Positions 1 to 7,105 of a stretch of 10,640 nucleotides of DNA are shown here, piece by piece (position 1 is the stretch's first letter; the number at the start of each line of letters is the position of its first letter). Both the position numbers and the translations under genes were made by a program. This stretch comes from Verrucomicrobiota bacterium (GTDB lineage Bacteria; Verrucomicrobiota; Verrucomicrobiia; Opitutales; Seribacteraceae). The notes below the pieces were generated by a model that was given only the letters and a program-made list of their open reading frames with translations, was not told the DNA's origin and made no database searches. Location of the stretch: contig JACNJI010000263.1 in the NCBI GenBank assembly GCA_014382645.1, forward strand, positions 1-10,640, given 5' to 3'.

Positions 1-1182
1 CGAATAGATGGCACAGACCGGTCTCATCCCTTTGGTCGCCATTCCCGCGGCGAAAAGTACGGCGTGGTTTTCCGCAATGCCAACATCGAAAAAGCGATCG
101 GGAATTGCTTGTTGCAAGGCGTTCAGCCCCGGCCCACTAGGCATTGCGGCCGTTATGCCCACGATTCGTTTGTCTTCCGTTGCGAGGCGCGCGAGGCATT
201 GGCCAAAGACATCTTGATATTTCGGAGGAGATCCCGGGGCTGTTGGCTTGGATAGACCGTTTATGGGATCGAATGGACCAGATCCATGCCACTTTTCAGG
301 CTCTTCCAATGCTACGGGAAAGCCTTTCCCTTTCTGGGTGAGAAGGTGTAGCACCACGGGTTCATCCGATTCCTTGGCAAATTCGAAAAAGTGAACGAGG
401 CTTTTGACGTCGTGTCCATCGATCGGGCCGATGTAACGAATGCCGAGCTTTTCAAAGATGCTGGAAGGGGCTAGAAGCTCTTTGGTGTCGCGTTTTGCTT
501 TGGATGCCAGACGGATCAGGGAACGACCGCCGGGGAACTGATTGAGGAACGATTCCGCGTCCTTGTGCAGGCGGGTATAAACTGGATTGGTAATCAGCTC
601 GTTGAAATAGCGAGCCATAGCCCCTACGTTTTTTGCGATAGACCATTCGTTGTCGTTCAGGACGAGAATGAACCGTTTGGTGGACTCGGCAATGTTGTTG
701 AGAGCTTCCAAGGTTATGCCGCAAGTGAAAGCCGCATCCCCTGCGATGGCCACGACATGTTCGTCATCGCCATTCAGGTCTCGAGCCACGGCCATGCCCA
801 GTGCGGCCGAGAGACAGGTGCCCGCATGTCCTGCACCGTAAGAATCGTGCTCACTTTCTTCGCGAGTGAGGAAACCACTGAGACCGTCTGTTTTTCGGAT
901 TTTGTCAAATCTCTCGTCGTTGCGTCCAGTTAACAGTTTGTGGACGTAACCTTGGTGGGCAACATCCCAGACAAAACTGTCTTTGGGGGAATCGAAGGCG
1001 AGGTGCAGGGCAATAGTCAATTCCACTACGCCCAGATTCGGGCCTACGTGTCCTCCATTTGTGGAGGTGGCGGAAATAATTCGAGCACGGATTTCCTCGG
1101 CTAATGTGTCAATTTCCTCATCGGAAAGATTCCGGAGATCTTTCGGATCGGTAATAGTTGAAAGTACAGAGGAATTACTCAT
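1..1182 (-). CDS. dxs: 1-deoxy-D-xylulose-5-phosphate synthase, N-terminal 394 residues (runs off left edge)
   Basis: Thiamine-diphosphate enzyme that condenses pyruvate with glyceraldehyde 3-phosphate to give DXP, the first step of the MEP isoprenoid pathway, in the cytosol. The reading frame is open from the ATG at 1182 to the window edge and covers about 394 of the roughly 620-640 residues usual for the family. Visible landmarks are the GGH motif (His45), WDVAHQGYVHK (72-82), the cofactor/Mg motif GDA (148-150) followed 26 residues later by NDNEWSI (from 176), YIGPIDGHD (250-258), His299, and FDVGIAENHAV (365-375) with the catalytic Glu371. The last residues, PVCAIYS, match the family's PIVAIYSTF region. 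Two positions differ from the common form: GDG is GDA, and WDVGHQ is WDVAHQ. The start overlaps the end of xseB by 8 bases, so the two are probably co-transcribed and translationally coupled. The identification is secure; only the C-terminal third is unseen. Confidence 0.96.
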   Translation of the reverse strand, partial: MSNSSVLSTITDPKDLRNLSDEEIDTLAEEIRARIISATSTNGGHVGPNLGVVELTIALHLAFDSPKDSFVWDVAHQGYVHKLLTGRNDERFDKIRKTDGLSGFLTREESEHDSYGAGHAGTCLSAALGMAVARDLNGDDEHVVAIAGDAAFTCGITLEALNNIAESTKRFILVLNDNEWSIAKNVGAMARYFNELITNPVYTRLHKDAESFLNQFPGGRSLIRLASKAKRDTKELLAPSSIFEKLGIRYIGPIDGHDVKSLVHFFEFAKESDEPVVLHLLTQKGKGFPVALEEPEKWHGSGPFDPINGLSKPTAPGSPPKYQDVFGQCLARLATEDKRIVGITAAMPSGPGLNALQQAIPDRFFDVGIAENHAVLFAAGMATKGMRPVCAIYS

Positions 1183-1435
1183 TCGTGTCTTGCCCCATTG
1201 GTTCGGCAACCATTTGACCGTCTTTTTCTCGGACTTCTTTAATTTTAAGCTCGGCCAGTTCAAGACGTTTACGACAATTCTTGAGCAACTTGGCACCCTC
1301 TTCATAACGGTCGACGAGTTCAGCTAGTGGGGCACTGCCACTTTCCATCGATTCGACCAATTCATCCAGTCGTTTCATGGCTTCTTCGAAACCAAGTTCA
1401 TCTTCTGCCAGTTCCTTTGTTCCAGTGTCATTCAT
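1175..1435 (-). CDS. xseB: Exodeoxyribonuclease VII small subunit
   Basis: 86 residues, the normal size for XseB, the small subunit that binds in several copies to XseA in exonuclease VII, which degrades single-stranded DNA. The family signature is clear: LGFEEAMKRLDELVESMESG (15-34), then PLAELVDRYEEGAKLLKNCRKRLELAELKI (36-65), a helical hairpin, with an acidic tail. The ATG at 1435 is the only plausible start in frame; an AAAGGT stretch on this strand lies 18 bases upstream, too far for a good ribosome binding site. The stop overlaps the dxs start (ATGAGTAA). In many bacteria xseB sits with xseA and ispA before dxs. Here xseB is the first gene of its strand and is flanked by a divergent protease gene, so xseA and ispA must lie elsewhere if present. 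Confidence 0.93.
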   Translation of the reverse strand: MNDTGTKELAEDELGFEEAMKRLDELVESMESGSAPLAELVDRYEEGAKLLKNCRKRLELAELKIKEVREKDGQMVAEPMGQDTNE

Positions 1436-1541
1436 GTAGCTAAATAATTTCTTACCTTTCGTAGGGAACCATATTCTGATCGCCTATGTAGTTTCGGGCA
1501 ATGCTTTTCGCCTCCTGTTTTCCATCGACTAAATGCCGGTC

Positions 1542-1546
1542 GGAGG
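1542..1546 (+). promoter_or_regulatory. Possible ribosome binding site for the M48 protease gene
   Basis: GGAGG lies 17 bases before the ATG at 1564. The spacing is longer than ideal, but no comparable purine run precedes the in-frame ATG at 1501, which favours the downstream start. Confidence 0.35.
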
Positions 1547-1563
1547 TTAGTTTCAATCAGCTT

Positions 1564-2820
1564 ATGATTAGCGCCTTATCAGTTATTCTTTTGTTTCTAG
1601 GTCTTCGGACGATAGCGGAGACGTTTCTAAATCTGCTCAATGCCAATCACGTGTCCAAGCTTCGAGGTTCCCTGCCCGAATGCCTGGAGGGAATAAGTGA
1701 CCAGAAGACTTGGCACCGCACAACCGAGTACTCGCTCACCAAAAGTCGCTTGGGATTATGGGAAGAATGGTATGGTGCCCTCGTGTTCGCTTTGGTCGTG
1801 GCTTTCTTTCTGCCGTGGGCCTACGATGTTTTTGGTGGAGCAGGAGCTGTCGGCCCTTGGCGAGAGGCTTTGGCCGTGTCGGTCATCCTTGTATTACTTC
1901 AAGTTCCTGAACTGCCTTTCGAATGGTATAGTCAGTTTCGTGTGGAGGAACGCTTCGGATTCAACAAGTCCACGATTGGGCTGTGGGTGAAGGATAAGCT
2001 GAAAGGAGTCTTGCTGGGGTTCGGGCTCATATACTTGTTGGTGGGAATACTGCTCTTGATTCATCGAGAGTTGAGCCAAGTCTTTGAGCATTCTTGGTGG
2101 CTTTGGGGATTTGGTGCGTTTTTTGGATTCCAACTTCTTCTTTTCGCTCTTTGGCCTATGTTTATTCTTCCGCTTTTTAATAAACTGGAACCTTTGGAAG
2201 ACGGGGATTTAAAGGATCGCCTGATAGCTTTGGCGGATAAGGCTGGTTTTCGGGCTAAGACGATAGAGGTGATGGACGGGAGCAAGCGTTCCGGCCATTC
2301 TAATGCCTTTTTTACCGGTTTCGGTAGGTTTCGTCGCATCGTTTTGTATGATACCTTGATTGAGCAAATGAATACCGAGGAACTGGAAGCCGTTCTTGCT
2401 CACGAAATCGGGCATTACAAATGTGGTCATGTTCCCAAGCGACTCGCCGTGTCCGCTCTGTTTGGCCTTGCCGGTTTTTGGTTTGTCGCATTTCTGACCG
2501 AAGCACCTTGGCTTTTCGAGGATTTAGGCTTCAATGCGAACACGCTGGGCCGACTCGGACCTGTATTTCTCGTGCTTTCGGTTGCTTCGGGCGTTTTTAC
2601 CTTTTGGTTCGCTCCCTTGAGCAACTTTCTCTCCCGCAAGCACGAATATGAAGCTGATGCCTTTGCGCGTTCCGCGATTGGCGGACCGGATTACCTTGTC
2701 AGCGCCCTTCGCAAGCTACATGTGGAAAATCTTTCCAACCCGATGCCGCATCCTCTGTTTGCCGCTATTTATCACTCTCATCCCACATTGCCGGAACGCG
2801 AAGGTGCTCTTCGCTCGTAG
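1564..2820 (+). CDS. Ste24-type (CAAX prenyl protease-like) M48 zinc metallopeptidase, integral membrane
   Basis: 418 residues from the ATG at 1564, typical for bacterial Ste24-like M48 peptidases. The catalytic motif HEIGH is at 280-284 (zinc ligands His280 and His284, general base Glu281). The third ligand is probably Glu361 in SRKHEYEADAFA (358-369), which aligns with the FEFQADAFA region of eukaryotic Ste24. The C-terminal HPLFAAIYHSHPTLPER (396-412) is also characteristic. The N-terminal half (about 1-207) has several hydrophobic helices (about 2-24, 70-90, 101-118, 148-167, 178-205), as in the Peptidase_M48_N domain, and two more lie near 293-311 and 331-352. An in-frame ATG at 1501 would add 21 residues, but the first membrane helix starts right after the 1564 methionine and GGAGG precedes that start. 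Eukaryotic relatives process prenylated CAAX proteins; the bacterial substrate is unknown and may be membrane-protein quality control. The gene is divergent from xseB. Confidence 0.93.
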   Translation: MISALSVILLFLGLRTIAETFLNLLNANHVSKLRGSLPECLEGISDQKTWHRTTEYSLTKSRLGLWEEWYGALVFALVVAFFLPWAYDVFGGAGAVGPWREALAVSVILVLLQVPELPFEWYSQFRVEERFGFNKSTIGLWVKDKLKGVLLGFGLIYLLVGILLLIHRELSQVFEHSWWLWGFGAFFGFQLLLFALWPMFILPLFNKLEPLEDGDLKDRLIALADKAGFRAKTIEVMDGSKRSGHSNAFFTGFGRFRRIVLYDTLIEQMNTEELEAVLAHEIGHYKCGHVPKRLAVSALFGLAGFWFVAFLTEAPWLFEDLGFNANTLGRLGPVFLVLSVASGVFTFWFAPLSNFLSRKHEYEADAFARSAIGGPDYLVSALRKLHVENLSNPMPHPLFAAIYHSHPTLPEREGALRS

Positions 2821-2887
2821 AGATAACCTTGGTTGACGACATATTTCCCATTGTGCCGGGAGGTTTTACTATTTAATTTACCGACAT

Positions 2888-3889
2888 ATGAAGCTTCTGG
2901 GATTTCCGGTTTTACTGACCTTGGCATTTTGCCCACTTCCTGCTTTTTCAGAAAAAGCGGTGGATGCTTCGTTAATGGTATTGGGCGAGGATCGACTTTG
3001 GTATTTCGATCTCCGGCGCAAACCCTTCACCGGAAAAGCTGAATCATTCCACGAAAACGAAAAGAAAAAGTTTACTGCAAATTACGTGGCCGGTGTTTTC
3101 GATGGCGAAGTGTTGGGTTGGTTTGCCGATGAGAAGCCCGCCAGCAAACAAACATTCGCCAAAGGTAAACCGATTGGTCTGTCCCAATTATGGTATTCGA
3201 ATGGGGAGTTGCGAAAAAAAGCGACCTTCAAGGACGGTTCATTAGTGGGAGATGCCTCGGAGTGGTATGAAAACGGAAAGCTAAAGGAACAAGTCACTTT
3301 TATCGAAGGAAAGAGAACCGGCGATTACAAGGCATGGTTCGAAGATGGGGTAATACGATCGGAGTGCGGATTCAGGCAGGATCGCAAGCATGGTCCCGAA
3401 GTGGAGCGTTCAGTTGACGGATCAACTTTGCGTAAGGCGACCTACGAAGACGGGCGCCTTCAAGGTGAATTGAATGAATTTTATCCCGACGGAAAAAAAC
3501 GCATATTGGAAAACTACAAGGATGGCGTTAAACATGGCCCCGTTCGCGAATGGTGGGCCCATGGGAAAATAAAACTAGAGGCGACGTATGTGGACGGCAG
3601 GCATGAAGGCATTCATGTGGCGTGGCGAGAGGATGGTTCAAAACGAGCCGAGGGCATTTATGCGGATGGGAAACTAAATGGATTGCTTCGCGAGTGGAAT
3701 TCGGACGGGAAGCTCATCTACAAGGCTAGCTTTATGGATCATAAACTTCACGGAGAATATTTTCGCTGGAACGAAAAAGGTGATCTTGTCGTCCGAAAAG
3801 TTTTTGAAAAAGGGAGAGAAATGGCTCGAGAGTTTGGGCCTGGGGCGACCGAAGACCTGAAAAAGGGAGAAAGCGCTCCCAAGGATTGA
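2888..3889 (+). CDS. Exported protein with eleven 24-residue MORN_2-type repeats
   Basis: 333 residues. A likely Sec signal peptide occupies 1-21 (hydrophobic LLGFPVLLTLAFCPLPAF, possible cleavage after AFS21), so the protein probably acts in the periplasm or outside. From residue 49 the protein is built of MORN_2/YwqK-like repeats whose leading glycines fall at 49, 73, 97, 121, 145, 169, 193, 217, 241, 265 and 289, an exact period of 24. A typical unit reads G-x3-E-W-Y-x-N/D-G-K-x4-x-F-x-D-G-K. The C-terminus (310-333) is charged and not repeated. Proteins of this kind are often named 'toxin-antitoxin system YwqK family antitoxin', but nothing here supports a toxin pairing. The start is the first ATG before the signal peptide, and its upstream region has no good ribosome binding site (GGGAGG is 24 bases away). 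It is 67 bases after the protease gene and may share its transcript. It ends 2 bases from the convergent VanZ-family gene. Function unknown. Confidence 0.85.
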   Translation: MKLLGFPVLLTLAFCPLPAFSEKAVDASLMVLGEDRLWYFDLRRKPFTGKAESFHENEKKKFTANYVAGVFDGEVLGWFADEKPASKQTFAKGKPIGLSQLWYSNGELRKKATFKDGSLVGDASEWYENGKLKEQVTFIEGKRTGDYKAWFEDGVIRSECGFRQDRKHGPEVERSVDGSTLRKATYEDGRLQGELNEFYPDGKKRILENYKDGVKHGPVREWWAHGKIKLEATYVDGRHEGIHVAWREDGSKRAEGIYADGKLNGLLREWNSDGKLIYKASFMDHKLHGEYFRWNEKGDLVVRKVFEKGREMAREFGPGATEDLKKGESAPKD

Positions 3890-3891
3890 AT

Positions 3892-4353
3892 TTACTTCGA
3901 ATGTATTTCTCGGTTCTTTGCTCTAACCAGCTTTGAATGTGCCAACAATCCTATTGAGACCCCCAATATATTCATAATCAGATCTCCCGCCGAGGGAAAG
4001 CGTTTTGGCACGAAGTATTGCCCCATTTCATTTAGGACGGCATAGGTGAATGAAATCCAAGCGGCCGCGACTGCCCACTGCCTCCCCGTCTTCGGTCCCC
4101 CAAAGTACCAAGACCATAGCCACGCGAATACGGCAAAGAGGGGAAGGTGGCTCAAGTCTTGTGCCCAGTAGGGATAGCCGAAGAGATCTTCGGCAAACCT
4201 TGCCAAGAACTCCGGTCCATCCGCTTCGCGAATGAAGTCGGGTTTGGGGATTCCCGTAAGGAGTTGAAGGAAAAGCAAGTATCCTATGGGCAGTGCTATC
4301 CATATGCGCTTTAGGGGTTTCCTTGACCAGAACTCTAGAGAATTTCGTACCAT
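3892..4353 (-). CDS. VanZ-family membrane protein
   Basis: 153 residues with about four hydrophobic stretches (about 17-35, 66-84, 92-109, 127-138). The VanZ-like pattern is present: an aspartate/histidine-containing helix start (DLSHLPLFAVFAWLW, 66-80), then NEMGQYFVPKRFPSAGDLIMN (108-128) and the glycine-bearing final helix NILGVSIGLL. In this family the E-x2-Q, R-x2-S/A-x2-D and N-x2-G positions are the conserved ones. VanZ itself gives low-level teicoplanin resistance by an unclear mechanism, but most members are unlinked to resistance genes and have no assigned role; none of the other van genes is here. The ATG at 4353 has no obvious ribosome binding site. The gene stands alone on its strand, convergent with the MORN_2 repeat gene and divergent from the FmdB-like gene. 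Confidence 0.82.
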   Translation of the reverse strand: MVRNSLEFWSRKPLKRIWIALPIGYLLFLQLLTGIPKPDFIREADGPEFLARFAEDLFGYPYWAQDLSHLPLFAVFAWLWSWYFGGPKTGRQWAVAAAWISFTYAVLNEMGQYFVPKRFPSAGDLIMNILGVSIGLLAHSKLVRAKNREIHSK

Positions 4354-4461
4354 CGGATTGCCATTTCGCTTAAACTTTGTTCCAAGGCAATCAGATATCG
4401 AGTCTTGGGCTTGATTCCTTGGGCAGTCATCCTTAGTGAAAGACCTTATATAGTAAACATT

Positions 4462-5049
4462 ATGCCAATCTACGAATTCTATTCTCCCGATTCGCGAAAA
4501 ATCTATTCATTTCTCGCTCGTTCCCTATCTTGCGCTGAAGAGGTGCCTCTTTGCCCTGACGGAAAAAAATACCTTATGCGCAAAGTGATTTCAGGTTTTT
4601 CCATTACCGGGAAACGGGAGGAAACCGAGGAACTGCCTCAGATTCCGAATGATCCGGACGATCCCTTTGCCGGGATGGACGAATCCAAAGCGCAAGCGGC
4701 TATGCAAGAATTGGAAGGGGCTATCGAGGGTATGGATGAAGATAATCCCGATCCTCGCCAAATGGGGCAACTCATGCGCCGCATGTGCGATTTGACTGGC
4801 GAGAATATGGACGACCCGATGGAGGAAGTGGTTCGCAAGTTGGAGGAAGGCATGGATCCCGACGAATTGGAGGATCGGATGGGTGATGCCTTCGGTGACG
4901 ATGCCGCAGAAGGTGGGATGCCGGGAGCTAGTCCGGATGCAGGAGAGGGTGATGAATCCGGAGCAAAGTCTAAACTTCGAAGGCTTATGCGTCGCCCGCT
5001 AGTTCGTGATCCTGAACTTTATGAGTTTTCCGACTACTTGGCTAAATGA
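4462..5049 (+). CDS. Acidic FmdB-like protein with a degenerate zinc ribbon
   Basis: 195 residues from the ATG at 4462. The N-terminus MPIYEFYSPD resembles the opening of FmdB-family putative regulatory zinc ribbons (usually MPIYEYxCxxC), but the first CxxC is missing and only Cys24 and Cys31 (in LCPDG) remain, so a four-cysteine zinc site cannot form in this segment. Residues about 58-165 are very acidic and methionine-rich, with helical heptad-like stretches such as QAAMQELEGAIEGMDEDN and MEEVVRKLEEGMDPDELE; a Gly/Asp/Glu linker follows, then a basic segment (KSKLRRLMRRPLVRDPE) and an acidic tail. A TTG at 4405 in the same frame would add 19 residues, but the MPIYEF start fits the family better. 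Its stop overlaps the next gene's start at ATGA. No signal peptide or membrane helix is visible, so it is probably cytosolic. Function unknown; the family link rests on a short N-terminal match. Confidence 0.7.
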   Translation: MPIYEFYSPDSRKIYSFLARSLSCAEEVPLCPDGKKYLMRKVISGFSITGKREETEELPQIPNDPDDPFAGMDESKAQAAMQELEGAIEGMDEDNPDPRQMGQLMRRMCDLTGENMDDPMEEVVRKLEEGMDPDELEDRMGDAFGDDAAEGGMPGASPDAGEGDESGAKSKLRRLMRRPLVRDPELYEFSDYLAK

Positions 5050-5501
5050 GATATCGGGGGATTGTTTATTTTGTTTTTTCGATAGTTTTGCTTTTTGGTT
5101 CAAGCTGTGGATCCGATACCGAAACACAACCTGAACCAAAATCCGAATGGAAGGGAAATACTTCAGCGTTTACTGAGGATTTTGAGTTTCGTGGGGCAGC
5201 AGCTGATTCGCTTTTGTATGAAAAGAGCCAAGAAATTCCCTTTTCCGGAAGCTTGGAAAGAAAACAGGCTAACGGTGACCGATCCAAGGAACACTATTCG
5301 AAGGGCGTTAAACACGGATTGCAAGTTAATCATTCATTAAGTGGAGCACGCTCCGAAGCCACTTTTGTGGATGGGGTGCTTCATGGCGATGTGGTGACTT
5401 ATGACCGCCAAGGTCGCGAAAGGACTCGCATGCACTATGTTCGTGGAACTTTAGCGAGATTGCTGCCTCCCTTCGAAACCAACGGCAACAATACCGAATG
5501 A
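5046..5501 (+). CDS. Putative lipoprotein with three MORN_2-type repeats
   Basis: 151 residues. The N-terminus MRYRGIVYFVFSIVLLFGSSC is basic then hydrophobic and ends at Cys21, like a lipoprotein signal, although GSSC lacks the usual aliphatic residue at -3. An acidic, Glu/Pro-containing linker follows (22-50), then MORN_2-like repeats starting at Gly68, Gly91 and Gly114, spaced 23 residues apart (for example GVKHG and DGVLHGDVVTYDRQGRE). The entry into the repeats (IPFSG, 64-68) mirrors KPFTG in the larger repeat protein at 2888-3889, suggesting common descent. The ATG overlaps the FmdB-like gene's stop by 4 bases, so translation is probably coupled. It is followed 10 bases later by the end of the convergent kinase gene. 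Likely anchored to a membrane and facing the periplasm or surface; its role is unknown. Confidence 0.78.
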   Translation: MRYRGIVYFVFSIVLLFGSSCGSDTETQPEPKSEWKGNTSAFTEDFEFRGAAADSLLYEKSQEIPFSGSLERKQANGDRSKEHYSKGVKHGLQVNHSLSGARSEATFVDGVLHGDVVTYDRQGRERTRMHYVRGTLARLLPPFETNGNNTE

Positions 5502-5511
5502 GAAGCGAAAG

Positions 5512-7098
5512 CTATCCTTTACGTTTTCTTGGTCTGACGAATTCTCTGGTGGCTCTTCTCGCCGCCCTTTTCCTGCTGCTTTCGGAGGCGTTTTCATCCT
5601 CTATCAGCGGAAGAAAAATATAGAATGTGGTGCCTGAGCCGATTATGCTTTGGAAACCGATCAACCCCTTGTGGTCTTCGACGTAGAGTTTCGCATTGTA
5701 TAAGCCAAAACCCGAACCCGAATCGGATTCCTTTGTGGTGAAAAAGGGATCCATAATCTTGTCGAACAGTTCTTCCGGTATGCCTCCACCGTCATCTTTC
5801 AACGCGATTTCGGCTCCGAGAGCAGGGGCTTTGCTAGATCCTCCATAAGCGCCGTCCATTATCTTTTCACCTCGCTTCACTCGGCGAAGTGATATCTTGA
5901 GACGCCCCGTCCTGCCGATGGCATCACGGGCATTGATGGCGAGGTTTAGAATGACTTGCCGAAAACCGGTTTCTTCTAGATAAGCTGGGAGAGTTTCCGA
6001 ACCGAAATCCGTAACGACGCGAGCGCTTCTTGGAATAATGATGCCCACCAGATCCATCTGGTCTTTGAGGAGTAAGCGCAGGTCGTGTACGGCTCTTGGG
6101 GTAGAGGTCTCGCGATGCAGGTCGATGATTCGGCGAACCAGTTTTTGAGCTTGCATCGCGCTTTTTTTGATTTGGCCCATGCCGTTGGCCATCGGATCGT
6201 CTTTTTCAAGCATTCCATGGTACAGTTCGCTGATCGAAAATATGCCTGCCATGAGGTTGCTGAAGTCGTGGACCAAACCATTTGTTAAGGTCGCCAAGCC
6301 TTCTCGCCATACGGAGTGCGAAAGTCGGTGTTCGGCAATGGATTGTCTGGTGACATCCAAAAATACCCCATCGTAGCTCAACAGTTTACCGTTTGAAGTT
6401 ATACTTGGAGTCCTGATGTCCATGAGGTAGATCGTCTGACCGAGGGGAGGGATCTTGACCCGATAGATAAAGCTAAAAGTTCCCTGTCGCTCACTGTGTT
6501 CATTCAGTCGTTTAAGGTAATATTCCCTATCTTGTTCGAAAATGAAATTGAGGAATAATCCGCCGTTGCGAAGAAATCCTTCGTGGTCATTTGGAAAGAG
6601 ATTCTGAATCCCTTTGCTCAGATAGCTAAACGAGAGATCGGGACGTTGAGTGAAGAAAATGCCCGGAAAATTCACCAAGTAGTCCGCCAGGCGGGCTTCC
6701 GCCTTTTGCAGACGAAGGAATATTGCCGAGAAGGTTCGAGGGTCGTTGGGTATATCCCCCACAAAGGCTTTCTTGAGGGATTCGTGGGGTGACAGAGATG
6801 GACTCATGACCACAGACGAAAAATCATCATAAGGCACGCAATTGACTTGGATTCCCGAGGCGGTGGCAATCCCTTCGGCAAACAGCGGCAAGAAACATGT
6901 GAATTCTCGAATATGAAAACGGGAGGGGAGTACCTCTTCCCATCCTGGTTCTCTCTCCAGTAGCAGTGAGCGAAGATTTAAGCCGTTGCCTTCGCCTTCG
7001 CGTAAACCTAACCAATCCCCAAGGGCATCCTGATGCCTGATGATTTTTCCCGCCTTGTCGATGGCGATCTGGGTGTTCTCAAAGGGTGGTGGTTTCAA
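5512..7098 (-). CDS. Soluble PAS-domain sensor histidine kinase, HPK4-like
   Basis: 528 residues with a TTG start at 7098; an in-frame TAG lies four codons upstream and TAGGT sits 7 bases before the TTG, so this start is well determined. No membrane helix is seen, so the kinase is cytosolic. Residues about 8-90 look like a weak PAS domain; about 136-258 form a second, clearer PAS plus PAC (FFTQRPDLSFSYLSKGIQNLF, then FSFIYRV...GVFLDVTRQ). The kinase core follows: H-box GLVHDFSNLMAGI with phospho-acceptor His277, N-box NLAINARDAI (Asn385/Asn389), G1 DDGGGIP (435-441), F-box PFFTTK (451-456), G2 GSGFGL (461-466) and a final GSGTTF (487-492). The HDF-S/N-N form of the H-box is typical of HPK4-like kinases. 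There is no receiver domain. The last 25 residues are unusually basic (SSRKRAARRATREFVRPRKRKG). It is divergent from the flagellar operon and may feed a sigma-54 activator, but its partner regulator is not in the window. Confidence 0.93.
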   Translation of the reverse strand: MKPPPFENTQIAIDKAGKIIRHQDALGDWLGLREGEGNGLNLRSLLLEREPGWEEVLPSRFHIREFTCFLPLFAEGIATASGIQVNCVPYDDFSSVVMSPSLSPHESLKKAFVGDIPNDPRTFSAIFLRLQKAEARLADYLVNFPGIFFTQRPDLSFSYLSKGIQNLFPNDHEGFLRNGGLFLNFIFEQDREYYLKRLNEHSERQGTFSFIYRVKIPPLGQTIYLMDIRTPSITSNGKLLSYDGVFLDVTRQSIAEHRLSHSVWREGLATLTNGLVHDFSNLMAGIFSISELYHGMLEKDDPMANGMGQIKKSAMQAQKLVRRIIDLHRETSTPRAVHDLRLLLKDQMDLVGIIIPRSARVVTDFGSETLPAYLEETGFRQVILNLAINARDAIGRTGRLKISLRRVKRGEKIMDGAYGGSSKAPALGAEIALKDDGGGIPEELFDKIMDPFFTTKESDSGSGFGLYNAKLYVEDHKGLIGFQSIIGSGTTFYIFLPLIEDENASESSRKRAARRATREFVRPRKRKG

Positions 7099-7105
7099 GC
7101 TGTTT

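Noticed and set aside
565..933. Rightward open frame of 122 codons opposite dxs
   Set aside because: It lies entirely within the well-supported dxs frame on the other strand, shows no recognisable protein features and has no ribosome binding site.
2833..2879. Promoter before the MORN_2 repeat gene (TTGACG at 2833)
   Set aside because: No acceptable -10 element lies 16-18 bases downstream; a second pairing of TTGTGC with TAATTT is too weak to call.
2888..3889. Toxin-antitoxin antitoxin (YwqK) interpretation of the MORN_2 repeat protein
   Set aside because: The name is inherited from one annotation lineage; this protein has a signal peptide and no toxin gene is adjacent.
4177..4194. Inverted repeat GCCGAAGA-GA-TCTTCGGC inside the VanZ-family gene
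   Set aside because: Eight-base arms at this spacing are not rare in 10 kb, it is within coding sequence and no T-run follows, so it is not called a terminator or operator.
3892..4353. Glycopeptide-resistance gene
   Set aside because: VanZ-family membership alone does not indicate resistance, and no vanA/H/X/R/S genes are present.
5502..5511. Terminator between the convergent lipoprotein and kinase genes
   Set aside because: The gap is only 10 bases and no GC-rich hairpin with a T-run is visible on either strand.
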